Below, piece by piece: positions 8,779 through 16,592 of a stretch of 64,000 nt of DNA. Origin of the DNA: Enterobacter pseudoroggenkampii (GTDB lineage: Bacteria; Pseudomonadota; Gammaproteobacteria; Enterobacterales; Enterobacteriaceae); NCBI RefSeq assembly GCF_026420145.1, contig NZ_JAPMLV010000001.1, positions 1,922,001-1,986,000 of the forward strand. Reading direction: 5' to 3'. The stretch's first letter is position 1; the number at the start of each line of letters is the position of its first letter. Both the position numbers and the translations under genes were made by a program. A model generated the notes under the pieces. The model saw only the letters and a program-made list of their open reading frames with translations. It did not search any database and was not told where the DNA came from.

Positions 8779-10547
8779 TTGTCTTCCGATCCGCTCTGTG
8801 AGTCTTTGTACTGATTGACCTCCATGTCATACGCATGAAGGAAGGCCTCGCCGAACAGGGTGTGGAAGTCGTCCTCAATCTCGCCCGCCGTCTCGCCATA
8901 GCTGCGAACAAAGTAGTCCCACAGGGCCGCTTTGCGGCTGCCCGGCAGCGCCAGACGCGAGGTCATCCCGTTCTGCTTCGCCTGCTCTTCCAGCTGCTCC
9001 GGGTTAAAGGACTGCAGCATCGCGGCGATAATGGCGCGGATGCCGGAGATCATGCCCAGCTGGTGCGCCTGCAGATCGATCAGCGCGTCGCGCACCGATT
9101 TGGTCGGCGGCATAAAGCCCGGCATCGGTGTGCCGAACATCTGGATCAGCACGGTTTTGCCGGTCGGCAACAGCTTGAACGGGTTGTTGGCATCGTCCAG
9201 CACCATGGTCATATCGGCTTTCACGCCGCGCTTGAGGATAGAGCGCGAGGAAAGCAGCGCCACGGTCCCCTGAGAGAACATGCCGAGGATCTGCCCCAGC
9301 TGACGCATATTTTCACGGTCAAACTGCGGGACGGGCTGCATTTCGCTCAGCCCCATCCCCTCCAGCAGTGCCTCCAACAGCTCACCCTGCAGCACTTCGC
9401 CCTTCTCACCGCTGTTTGCCGTGGTGGGCGAGGCGGCGTTATTGACCGGGTCGATGCGCAGGCGGCCCTTCGGGGCCTGCGCGCTGCTGCGCGCAACGGC
9501 CTGTGGCGTAGGCATGGTGAAGCCTGCGTAATCCGGTCGCGCGGGCTCTTCTTCAGCACGCGGTTCTTCCTGCGGCTCTGGGGCGAACAGCGGAGAATCG
9601 GCCAGCACGTCCTCTTCCTGTTCAGGTTCAGGTTCCGGCACTGGCGCAGGCTTCTCGGCAATAATGTCATCCGGATGGGTTAGTGGCGCGCCGCCCATCA
9701 GCCCGAGCGGGTCGTCATTACGCGCGGCTGGTGCGCTGGCCTTACCGCCAAACAGGGCCAGCGGATCGAGCTCATCCGTCGCCTCTTCTTCTGGCTTCAC
9801 GGGGCTCGTCTCGCCCGGCGGCACCAGCGTTGACGGGGTGACGTCGTCAAAAATACTCTCTTTTTTGAACAACGCTTCGTCGCTGAACAGCATGTCCGGG
9901 TCGACATGCTTACGCTCGAGTTTTGGATCGCTGTCGTTGAACATCGCCAGCGGATCTTCGGCGTTACGCTCCGGGGCCGCAGGCTGGGAGAACGGATCGT
10001 GCGATGCAGCAGGCTGCGGTTTTGTACGGTTGCTGGAGATGCTGTCGGAGATGGAGAACTCCTGCATCAGGCTATCCCAGATCTCCGTTGGCACGGCGGT
10101 CGGCTCGGCTTTCCCGCGCGGTGCGGCACTTGCCGGTTTCGGTTGAGAAGCTGGCGCGGTCGCGGGTGCGGCTGTCGGACGCGCCTGCTGGTGCAGGCTG
10201 GCCGCCATACGGCTCACGGGCTGGGTATCGTGGATCAATTCGGTCACTTCGATACGGTAGTCATCAATACCGAGAATGTCGCCATCCTGCAGTTCAACCT
10301 GGCGCCCTCGCTCCAGCGGAATGTCATTTAATACCACGCGGGTGACGCTGCCGCGGTTGGTCACGCGGCATTCGCCCTGGGCGTCCACGTGAACAATGGC
10401 CTGCAGACGAGAGATGGTGCGGTCATTATCCGGCAATACCAGATTGTTATCCGTACCGCGCCCAATGGTGCCGCCCGGGGCGTAAAAATCACAGCTGCTT
10501 TGCGGCGGCTGATGACCGGGTTTCGTAGAAATAATCGTGAATCGCAT
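8775..10547 (-). CDS. tagH: T6SS FHA-domain protein TagH (Fha)
   Basis: A 590-residue FHA scaffold, the usual phospho-target and reader in threonine-phosphorylation control of T6SS. Residues 1-105 form the FHA domain (GTIGRGTDNNLVLPD, ISRLQA, NRGSVTRVVLND). About residues 120-375 form a long acidic, Pro/Ala/Glu-rich linker. Residues 385-575 are the T6SS-specific C-terminal domain (ELLEALLEGMGL, MRQLGQILGMFSQGTVALL, SFNPEQLEEQ). The linker contains repeated Asp-Pro-hydrophobic motifs (DPLAMF, DPDMLF, DPLALF, DPLGLM). It opens the fha-pppA-exported protein-tagJ-tssEFG-clpV run. The gap upstream holds a hairpin and no other gene. Confidence 0.93.
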   Translation of the reverse strand: MRFTIISTKPGHQPPQSSCDFYAPGGTIGRGTDNNLVLPDNDRTISRLQAIVHVDAQGECRVTNRGSVTRVVLNDIPLERGRQVELQDGDILGIDDYRIEVTELIHDTQPVSRMAASLHQQARPTAAPATAPASQPKPASAAPRGKAEPTAVPTEIWDSLMQEFSISDSISSNRTKPQPAASHDPFSQPAAPERNAEDPLAMFNDSDPKLERKHVDPDMLFSDEALFKKESIFDDVTPSTLVPPGETSPVKPEEEATDELDPLALFGGKASAPAARNDDPLGLMGGAPLTHPDDIIAEKPAPVPEPEPEQEEDVLADSPLFAPEPQEEPRAEEEPARPDYAGFTMPTPQAVARSSAQAPKGRLRIDPVNNAASPTTANSGEKGEVLQGELLEALLEGMGLSEMQPVPQFDRENMRQLGQILGMFSQGTVALLSSRSILKRGVKADMTMVLDDANNPFKLLPTGKTVLIQMFGTPMPGFMPPTKSVRDALIDLQAHQLGMISGIRAIIAAMLQSFNPEQLEEQAKQNGMTSRLALPGSRKAALWDYFVRSYGETAGEIEDDFHTLFGEAFLHAYDMEVNQYKDSQSGSEDK

Positions 10548-10576
10548 GGCGTATTCCTGCTGGTATGATTAGCGCT

Positions 10577-10615
10577 CAAACGCTGCCGCTCTCGGGGCGA
10601 GAACGGCGGCGTTTG
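10577..10615 (-). terminator. Hairpin between tai4 and tagH
   Basis: An imperfect inverted repeat with arms CAAACGCTGCCG and CGGCGGCGTTTG around a GC-rich loop, in the 87 bp gap after tai4 and before tagH. No strong U-run follows it on the minus strand. It looks more like an attenuator or mRNA-stabilising element than a full terminator. Confidence 0.4.
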
Positions 10616-10634
10616 GGGCCGGATTCCATTGATT

Positions 10635-10988
10635 CTATTTTGCGGTTTTGAGCGGACGAATCGCGTCGCTGTTGGCGATTAAGCTGCACTTTAAAACCTG
10701 ATATTGACCCGGTTCGGTACCGCCTACTTTCTCTTTCAGTAAAGAAACAATCACCTTGTCAGCTTTTTCAAAATTCTCTGCAGGGAGATTGCTTGCTTCC
10801 AGCCATGCGGCCGCGCTGGCCTCTGCATCGTCTTTCAGACTTTTACTGTCCGCAATCTTACTGATGCATCGATTTTGCACCCAGTTTTCAAAGATTTGTT
10901 GCTGAGAAAAAGCGCTGACATCAGGCAGGGTTTGGGCATAAACAGCAGAGGCATTTATAGCCAATACCAGCAGTAATAAACGTTTCAT
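10635..10988 (-). CDS. tai4: T6SS amidase immunity protein Tai4
   Basis: Periplasmic antidote to Tae4, 117 residues. A signal peptide (MKRLLLLVLAINASAVYAQ) sends it to the periplasm, where incoming or self amidase would act. The mature core NRCISKIADSKSLKDDAEAS and the second cysteine in VLKCSLIANSD match the Tai4 family, which has two conserved cysteines. The start codon overlaps the stop of tae4 by four bases, the normal arrangement for an effector-immunity pair. It also shares clear sequence with the extra immunity gene at 12197-12616. Confidence 0.92.
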   Translation of the reverse strand: MKRLLLLVLAINASAVYAQTLPDVSAFSQQQIFENWVQNRCISKIADSKSLKDDAEASAAAWLEASNLPAENFEKADKVIVSLLKEKVGGTEPGQYQVLKCSLIANSDAIRPLKTAK

Positions 10989-11476
10989 TTCAGGCTCCAG
11001 AATGTTGCGTTGGTCGGAATAAACGAACCATTACCCGGTGAGCCCAGAAAATGGCAATCATCAGAGCAAATATTACCATTCCAGAGTGTGACATGCCCGG
11101 TTGCGTCGCTCCAGCCGTGCCCGGTAAAGATGATAATGCCTTGTTTGCCTGCAAATTGCGCAGGAGTGGGAGAAGAGACAGACATATCGGCATTGCCCAG
11201 TACCGTGGGTAGAAATGCAATCATATCTTTAACGCGGAACATATAGCGCTTTTTGTCGTTTCCGGTCACTGTCGCATATTTACTGTTAGAAGGAATAGGA
11301 ATGCCACAGTAATTTAAAACGTAGCTCATACGAATTGGGCAGGCATTTTTAAAAATACCGGCGTCGATATTATGCTGAACTTTTCCACCCAACAATTTGC
11401 CAACCTGTTCTACGCTTACGTTCACTTCTCTGAATCTGTTCCAGGCGGCACCAAAAGCAGGACGCATTTGAGACAT
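10985..11476 (-). CDS. tae4: T6SS peptidoglycan amidase effector Tae4
   Basis: NlpC/P60-like D,L-endopeptidase of the Tae4 family, delivered into the periplasm of competitors, where it cuts the peptidoglycan peptide cross-links. At 163 residues it has the family length. The catalytic cysteine is Cys46 in NACPIRMSY, the histidine is His128 in ATGHVTLWNG, and an acidic residue follows in CSDDC (139-140). There is no signal peptide, as expected for T6SS cargo. The ATG at 11476 has AAGGAG seven bases upstream. The gene follows hcp directly, so Hcp-tube delivery is plausible; small Tae effectors are known to travel inside Hcp. Confidence 0.95.
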   Translation of the reverse strand: MSQMRPAFGAAWNRFREVNVSVEQVGKLLGGKVQHNIDAGIFKNACPIRMSYVLNYCGIPIPSNSKYATVTGNDKKRYMFRVKDMIAFLPTVLGNADMSVSSPTPAQFAGKQGIIIFTGHGWSDATGHVTLWNGNICSDDCHFLGSPGNGSFIPTNATFWSLK

Positions 11477-11502
11477 CTTGTTTCTCCTTGAAAGAAGCTC
11501 CG

Positions 11503-11528
11503 GATAAAGTGAGCCCTTTCGGGCCCAC
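11503..11528 (-). terminator. Attenuator stem-loop after hcp
   Basis: An inverted repeat with arms GTGGGCCC and GGGCTCAC and a GAAA tetraloop, followed on the minus strand by TTTATCC, lies between the hcp stop and the tae4 ribosome-binding site. The short U-run suggests partial termination. That would give much more Hcp than toxin from one transcript. Confidence 0.6.
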
Positions 11529-11533
11529 TATTA

Positions 11534-12016
11534 TTACGCTTCTTTGTTCTCTTTGATGTTCCAGCCAGCGCTGCTTTCAGCACCTTTACCACCCGACGTG
11601 GTCTGCTCCCAGTACTGCTGTTTCACTTTCGCAGCCTGGAATGCATAGGTCACACCAACAGTGTCGCCGTTGTCAGCACCGGTGTACTGAACAGAGGTCA
11701 CCAGCACATCTTCCAGCGTAATGCGGGAGTATTCCACCTGCTGGCCACCGGCTTTACAGACGGACAGCTCAACTTTGGTCAGGTGTTTACCGCTGGCGCA
11801 GTGTTTCAGGATAGCGGTGGTGGATTTGTCGATCAGCGCGTTAACGTGCAGGTCGTTAAAGTTAACTTTACCGGCACCGCCGCCACCGCCAACGCTCATA
11901 TTACCTGGCTGGGAAGCGCCCCAGGAGAAGGAGGTAATATCAGTCCAGCCGGTGTGGTTAGAATCTTTCGATTCGCCCGTAACACCCTCGACCTTCAGAA
12001 ACATATCAATAGCCAT
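11534..12016 (-). CDS. hcp: T6SS tube protein Hcp (TssD)
   Basis: Hexameric inner-tube protein, 160 residues, secreted with each firing event. It begins MAIDMFLKVEGVTGESKD and contains ITSFSWGASQPG, GGGGAGKVNFNDL and AILKHCASGKHLTKVEL, the standard Hcp1 motifs. The ATG at 12016 was chosen because the protein then begins exactly like other Hcp proteins and GAAGAG lies upstream; the longer frame to 12085 is non-homologous leader. It starts the hcp-tae4-tai4 unit with a 180 bp upstream gap that contains a perfect inverted repeat, so it probably has its own promoter. Confidence 0.97.
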   Translation of the reverse strand: MAIDMFLKVEGVTGESKDSNHTGWTDITSFSWGASQPGNMSVGGGGGAGKVNFNDLHVNALIDKSTTAILKHCASGKHLTKVELSVCKAGGQQVEYSRITLEDVLVTSVQYTGADNGDTVGVTYAFQAAKVKQQYWEQTTSGGKGAESSAGWNIKENKEA

Positions 12017-12126
12017 AATATCTACTCTTCGTGGATGAACAATATTGCTTTCGAAAAAGCACTTATATGGCAAACAGGAAAGCATGGGGCTGAATAAAAC
12101 CGTCCATATTTTACCTCTGCCTCATA

Positions 12127-12148
12127 TCAAATGACCCGTGTCATTTGA
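12127..12148. promoter_or_regulatory. Inverted repeat upstream of hcp
   Basis: A perfect inverted repeat, arms TCAAATGAC and GTCATTTGA with a 4-base spacer, in the gap upstream of hcp. It lies 111 bp before the hcp start and 49 bp past the stop of the Tai4-like gene. No U-run follows on the minus strand, so an operator is more likely than a terminator. The regulator is unknown. Confidence 0.45.
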
Positions 12149-12196
12149 CAGTCTTACATTCCCCCTGAATGAACGGAAAGAATGTGAAGTCTTTTA

Positions 12197-12616
12197 CTAC
12201 TCTGGGTTATCCTGGATCCAGCTACGGTCAGGATCGCCAATGATGACCTGCGGAACCAGTTTGTTCAGTTCGTCGCTATGATAAAGACGTATACAGTTTA
12301 AGGTTACGCCTTTGACATCGGGTTTTCGCTCTGAATGAAAACCATTAATTTGATTTTTATATTTTTCGATGAGGGCATTCACTTTATCCGTGCCATTTTC
12401 AGCATCAAAAGGTATCCACTCAATAAATGCGCTCGCACTTCTGGCCGCATCAGCAGAAAACTGACTGCCTTTATCTGCCACCTGAGCAAGACAGCGCGCC
12501 AGAACTAAATCTTTTAAAACCTGCCGGTATGTTTGCTGCTGATAAAAATCAGGATAGTTATTTCCGGCCCACACATAAAAGGTCATAAATACGAGGAAAA
12601 AACAGAAATGTTTCAC
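12197..12616 (-). CDS. Orphan Tai4-like immunity protein
   Basis: A 139-residue exported protein related to Tai4. The core RCLAQVADKGSQFSADAARS lines up with RCISKIADSKSLKDDAEAS of the Tai4 encoded at 10635-10988. The second cysteine block LNCIRLYHSDELNKLV aligns with LKCSLIANSDAIRPL. A hydrophobic signal peptide (FCFFLVFMTFYVWAG) is present. The GTG at 12616 is the likely start: AAGGA lies six bases upstream and the signal peptide follows at once. The gene has no amidase gene directly next to it, so it may protect against a foreign Tae4 variant. Cognate toxin is unknown. Confidence 0.8.
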   Translation of the reverse strand: MKHFCFFLVFMTFYVWAGNNYPDFYQQQTYRQVLKDLVLARCLAQVADKGSQFSADAARSASAFIEWIPFDAENGTDKVNALIEKYKNQINGFHSERKPDVKGVTLNCIRLYHSDELNKLVPQVIIGDPDRSWIQDNPE

Positions 12617-12687
12617 CTTATATCCTTTGCCATCGGCCCCACAGCGCATCAGCTATCCAATTCCAACCGGTTCAGCAGTGGAGCGTT

Positions 12688-13119
12688 CTATAAGCCAGTC
12701 CGATGTTGACAGGGGCTTAATTCTCCCATTGCATCGGTAATGATTTCAGAAGCCCGCCGTTTGCTCTCCTGCTCAGATAAATGGGCAAAGCGAGAGTAAA
12801 GAAATTCATGAACCGTATTGGGCAAAACCGGATGACCTTTACACCAGGCCTTCCCCTCTGATGCATCAACCACGCCTAATAGATACATATCCGCCTTAAT
12901 GCGCTCGCGTTCATTCGTTTTTGAAAGCCAGGCACTGGCGAAGCGCGCTGCGCTGAGATTGAAATCGTACCCCGTTAATAAGCCCGGGTCGCGAAGCAAA
13001 TTTGACGTATCATCCTGCGGTAATGCTGTTGCGTCAGGATAAGAATAATTTCCCGTTTGTGCTTCAGCCAGAGACGCGATAAACAACAAAGCGATTGCAA
13101 ACAGGTTTATTTTATTCAT
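12688..13119 (-). CDS. Rap1a/Tai-family immunity-like protein
   Basis: A 143-residue protein with a signal peptide (MNKINLFAIALLFIASLAEAQ) and two cysteines far apart (WCKGHP, SPCQHR). The stretch ADMYLLGVVDASEGKAWC followed by PNTVHEFLYSRF resembles the Rap1a/Tai family of T6SS immunity proteins (Y..G..DA....C....V...EF/YL). Members of that family neutralise Tae4-type amidases in Serratia. No effector gene adjoins it. The ribosome-binding site is poor. It lies upstream of the Tai4-like gene in the same direction and is lower in GC than the T6SS core genes. The assignment rests on a motif pattern, not an alignment. Confidence 0.65.
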   Translation of the reverse strand: MNKINLFAIALLFIASLAEAQTGNYSYPDATALPQDDTSNLLRDPGLLTGYDFNLSAARFASAWLSKTNERERIKADMYLLGVVDASEGKAWCKGHPVLPNTVHEFLYSRFAHLSEQESKRRASEIITDAMGELSPCQHRTGL

Positions 13120-13172
13120 TGTAATATCGCGTTAGTGGAATGCCTTAATTAAATACAAGCCAGCACGAGGTA

Positions 13173-13406
13173 TTAACGTTTCTCTTTCCATTTCTCTGCA
13201 ACAACGTAGATACCTATCGCTAATGCATTAAGTCCGGCACATAAGAATCCATGCATTGCGATTCGCGGGACATCTTCTGGCCAGTCAAAGATAAACAGAT
13301 AGTAGCCGGATACCGTCACAAAAAGCATGAATGAAATAATTAACAATGCATAAACCATTAAATAGATGATGAATTTTCTTGTTATCGCTTTCACAGGTAA
13401 ATTCAT
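13173..13406 (-). CDS. Small inner-membrane protein, two predicted TM helices
   Basis: A 77-residue protein with two hydrophobic helices (about residues 12-38 and 48-68) joined by a short loop containing FDWPEDVPR, and a basic tail (EKWKEKR). I do not recognise it. It lies between tssC and the two orphan immunity genes and has the same low-GC composition. A role as membrane immunity protein or T6SS accessory is inference from position only. It may also be a cassette remnant. The coding call is supported by membrane-protein character and by a gap that fits the operon. Confidence 0.6.
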   Translation of the reverse strand: MNLPVKAITRKFIIYLMVYALLIISFMLFVTVSGYYLFIFDWPEDVPRIAMHGFLCAGLNALAIGIYVVAEKWKEKR

Positions 13407-13433
13407 TAGCTATCTCGTACTCACAATAAGGCT

Positions 13434-13453
13434 GCCGGCCCCAGGAGGCCGGC
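13434..13453 (-). terminator. Stem-loop after tssC
   Basis: A perfect 7-bp stem (GCCGGCC and GGCCGGC, loop of six) eight bases past the tssC stop. The following minus-strand sequence AGCCTTATT is only weakly U-rich. It probably lowers readthrough from the structural operon into the immunity genes. Confidence 0.5.
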
Positions 13454-13461
13454 TATCTGCA

Positions 13462-14961
13462 TCACGCGTCTTTCGTCTTCAGCGACGGCAGTTTAGATAC
13501 CAGACGCAGAGAAACGGTCAGTCCTTCCAGCTGGTAGTGTGGACGCAGGAAGAACTTCGCGGCGTAGTAGCCCGGGTTGTCCTCAATCTCCTGCACCTGC
13601 ACTTCCGCAGCTGCCAGCGGTTTACGGGACTTGGTCTCCTGAGAGGAGTTCGCCGGGTCACCGTCGACGTAGTTCATGACCCAGTCGTTCAGCCAGCGCT
13701 CCATCTCTTCGCGCTCGCGGAAGGAGCCGATTTTGTCGCGCACGATGCACTTCAGGTAGTGGGCAAAGCGGCAGCAGGCGAACAGGTACGGCAGACGAGA
13801 GGCCAGACGCGCGTTAGCGGTCGCATCCGGATCGTGGTACTCCGCCGGTTTCTGCAGAGACTGCGCGCCGATGAAGGCGGCAAAGTCGGAGTTTTTGCGG
13901 TGAACCAGCGGCATAAAGCCGTTTTTCGCCAGCTCGGCTTCACGACGATCGCTGATGGCGATCTCGGTCGGGCACTTCATGTCCACACCGCCGTCATCGC
14001 TCGGGAAGGTGTGGCACGGCAGGTTTTCCACCGCCCCGCCTGACTCCACGCCGCGAATCGAGGTGCACCAGCCGTACTCTTTAAAGGAGCGGTTGATGTT
14101 GGCTGCCATCGCGTACGCGGCGTTCGCCCACGAGTAGCTGTTGTGGTTCGCGCCGTCGGTCTGCTCCTCAAAGTCAAAGCTGTCGACCGGGTTGGTGCGA
14201 ATACCGTACGGCAGGCGCGACAGGAAGCGCGGCATCACCAGGCCCAGATAGCGGGCATCTTCCGATTCACGCAGTGAACGCCATGCCGCGTATTCGGTGT
14301 TCTGGAAGATCTTGGTCAGGTCGCGCGGGTTGGCCAGCTCCTGCCAGGACTCCATCTGCATTACGCCCGGTGCGGTACCGGTAATGAACGGACAGTGCGC
14401 CGCTGAGCCGATGCGCGCCATTTCACCCAGCAGCTCAACGTCCTGCGGGCTGTGGTCGAAGTAGTAATCGCCCACGATGCAGCCAAACGGCTCGCCGCCG
14501 AACTGACCGTACTCCTGCTCGTAGATTTTCTTGAAGATCGGGCTCTGGTCCCAGCCCACGCCCTTGAAGCGCTTCAGGGTACGGCCCAGCTCCTGCTTGG
14601 AGATGCTCATAAAGCGGATCTTCAGCATCTCGTCCGTTTCAGTGTTGTTCACCAGGTAACTCAGACCGCGCCAGGCGCTCTCCAGCTTCTGAAACTCTTC
14701 GTGGTGAATGATCTGGTTCACCTGCTGCGACAGCTGCTCGTCGATACCGGCAATCAGGTTCTGAATGGTACGGTAGGTATCGTTCGAGAAGGTGACGGTA
14801 TTTTCCAGCGCCTGCTGCGCCAGGGTTTTGACCGCGCTTTCGACGGCGGAGCGGGCCTGATCGGTTTTCGGGCGGAACTCTTTGTTCAGCAGCGCGCTGA
14901 ATTCATCCTGGCTGAACGCCTGACCCGCCTGCTGCTCGTGTTGTTGAGTCTGGTTGCTCAT
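13462..14961 (-). CDS. tssC: T6SS sheath large subunit TssC
   Basis: Large subunit of the contractile sheath (VipB/ImpC family), 499 residues. With TssB it forms the tail sheath around the Hcp tube in the cytoplasm. Typical blocks are present: AWRGLSYLVNNTETDEMLKIR, EYGQFGGEPFGCIVGDYYFDH, AHCPFITGTAPGVM, and the C-terminal RFAHYLKCIVRDKIGSF. The gene starts three bases after the tssB stop, and the two are certainly co-translated. A GC-rich hairpin follows it. Confidence 0.98.
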   Translation of the reverse strand: MSNQTQQHEQQAGQAFSQDEFSALLNKEFRPKTDQARSAVESAVKTLAQQALENTVTFSNDTYRTIQNLIAGIDEQLSQQVNQIIHHEEFQKLESAWRGLSYLVNNTETDEMLKIRFMSISKQELGRTLKRFKGVGWDQSPIFKKIYEQEYGQFGGEPFGCIVGDYYFDHSPQDVELLGEMARIGSAAHCPFITGTAPGVMQMESWQELANPRDLTKIFQNTEYAAWRSLRESEDARYLGLVMPRFLSRLPYGIRTNPVDSFDFEEQTDGANHNSYSWANAAYAMAANINRSFKEYGWCTSIRGVESGGAVENLPCHTFPSDDGGVDMKCPTEIAISDRREAELAKNGFMPLVHRKNSDFAAFIGAQSLQKPAEYHDPDATANARLASRLPYLFACCRFAHYLKCIVRDKIGSFREREEMERWLNDWVMNYVDGDPANSSQETKSRKPLAAAEVQVQEIEDNPGYYAAKFFLRPHYQLEGLTVSLRLVSKLPSLKTKDA

Positions 14962-14964
14962 CGA

Positions 14965-15489
14965 TTATTCCTCGCTACCTTTCGCGCTTTCGTCATTTTT
15001 CGGCAACTGGCTCAGGGATTTGAGCAGCGTCGGATCCTGCAGAATTTTAGCGATCAGCTCTTCCGCACCGTTTTTGCCGTCCATGTAGGTCAGCAGGTTA
15101 GAGAGCTGGGTACGCGCTTCAAGCAGCTTGTTCAGCGGCTCAACCTTGCGGGCCACCGCATCCGGCAGGAAGTCGTCCATGCTGTCGAAGGTCAGATCCA
15201 CGTTGAGCTTACCTTCGCCGGTCAGGGTGTTATCCACCTGGAACGCCACGCGCGGCTTCAGCGCCTTCATGCGTTCGTCAAAGTTGTCGATGTCGATTTC
15301 GAGGAATTTACGCTCGTCGACGGCCGGCAGGTTTTCCACCGGTTTGCCGACCAGATCGGCCATGACGCCCATCACAAACGGCAGCTGAATTTTACGTTCT
15401 GCACCGTAGATCTCTACGTCGTACTCGATCTGCACGCGGGGAGCACGGTTACGTGCGATGAATTTCTGCCCACTGTTACTCATTGCCAT
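14965..15489 (-). CDS. tssB: T6SS sheath small subunit TssB
   Basis: Small sheath subunit (VipA/ImpB family), 174 residues. It contains NRAPRVQIEYDVEIYGAERK, LPFVMGVMADLVG and RKFLEIDIDNFDERMK, the diagnostic VipA core. The ATG at 15489 (MAMSNSGQKF) has GGAG six bases upstream; the second ATG two codons later is also possible. It is upstream of and coupled to tssC. Confidence 0.97.
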   Translation of the reverse strand: MAMSNSGQKFIARNRAPRVQIEYDVEIYGAERKIQLPFVMGVMADLVGKPVENLPAVDERKFLEIDIDNFDERMKALKPRVAFQVDNTLTGEGKLNVDLTFDSMDDFLPDAVARKVEPLNKLLEARTQLSNLLTYMDGKNGAEELIAKILQDPTLLKSLSQLPKNDESAKGSEE

Positions 15490-15564
15490 GATGTTCTCCA
15501 TCAAAGATGCGCGGTGAAGGTGAAACGGCAGGCTCCATGCCTGTCGTCATAATGCCTGGACGCG

Positions 15565-16581
15565 CTATTCGCGGCGCCCAAAGATGTTTTCCAGTTGGTT
15601 AACGCCGTCTGGCGCCAGGTCGCGAATAATGTCCATAAAGTTAAGTTCTGACAGCCGCTGCACCCGTTCAATCATCAGCGGTGCGGGGTGGCTCGGTTCG
15701 TACTGCGCAAAATACTGCTTCGCTTTTTCCAGCATCAGCTGCGCGTCGGCGCGGCTGGTGACCTGCACGCTTCGCCAGTCGGTGACCGGCTGAACGGGCT
15801 GCGTTGCCGCCGATTGCTGCCCGGCCTGTGGTTCTGCCTGCACCTCACGGTTCGGCAGCAGCTTGCTGATGTCGGTCACCTGACACGCGCTGGCTACCAG
15901 TCCGACGGTTTTCAGCAGCTGCTCCATCTCGGGCACGCCGCTTTCACCGAGATGCCCGGTGAGCAGCTCGCGAATCGCCAGCAGCCGTTCGTTAATGACG
16001 ATAACCGCTGCGGTTCCCGGCTGGTCGCCGCGGGCCAGCTCGTCAATCAGCCGTGGACGGCCGCCGGGATAGTCCGGACATTCCGTCTTACTGCCGTCCA
16101 GCAGGGCCTGGGCATCCCGGAGCGAAATTTCATCGCCGTTTGAACGCAGAAGCGAGGCGTTTCGCACGGCGACGGTGAGGTCGGATTTATCGCTGAGCCC
16201 CGCCAGGGCGTTAATGCGATAGAACGGATCGGTTTCGCCATACTCTTCCAGCAGCGGATAGAGCGGCTCCCAGTAGCGGGCGATCGCCTCCTGCACCAGC
16301 AATAATCCGTCCGCGTAGCCCGCCAGCCCGCGGCGGCGCGTCCAGGCATGGGTTAACGCCAGCAGGACGCGAAGATCTTTGGTGCGGGTCAGCAGGCTGG
16401 TGGCGTATTTTTCTACCGTATTCCAGTCTGCGGGCTCTGCCGGGATAATGGTGTCGCCAAACTGCTGTTCCGCTTTCCCAAGACTTGCCTGATTCATGAT
16501 CTGGAAGTCAGCGTCGTACTCCAGGTTTTCGCCGCAGGGCTTGTCGGGGCTTATTGGCGCGAGAAATTCTTCGATATTCAT
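15565..16581 (-). CDS. tssA: T6SS priming/cap protein TssA
   Basis: ImpA_N-domain protein, 338 residues, which primes and caps tube and sheath assembly. The N-terminal domain begins FLAPISPDKPCGENLEYDADF, the ImpA hallmark, and continues through DLRVLLALTHAWTRRRGLAG. A Gln/Pro-rich linker (about 240-265) leads to a short C-terminal domain with RADAQLMLEKAKQYFAQYEPSHPAP and the end ENIFGRRE. This is the short TssA type without the long C-terminal oligomerisation region. It lies 11 bp after tagF and 75 bp before tssB. Confidence 0.95.
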   Translation of the reverse strand: MNIEEFLAPISPDKPCGENLEYDADFQIMNQASLGKAEQQFGDTIIPAEPADWNTVEKYATSLLTRTKDLRVLLALTHAWTRRRGLAGYADGLLLVQEAIARYWEPLYPLLEEYGETDPFYRINALAGLSDKSDLTVAVRNASLLRSNGDEISLRDAQALLDGSKTECPDYPGGRPRLIDELARGDQPGTAAVIVINERLLAIRELLTGHLGESGVPEMEQLLKTVGLVASACQVTDISKLLPNREVQAEPQAGQQSAATQPVQPVTDWRSVQVTSRADAQLMLEKAKQYFAQYEPSHPAPLMIERVQRLSELNFMDIIRDLAPDGVNQLENIFGRRE

Positions 16582-16592
16582 AAGATCCCTGC

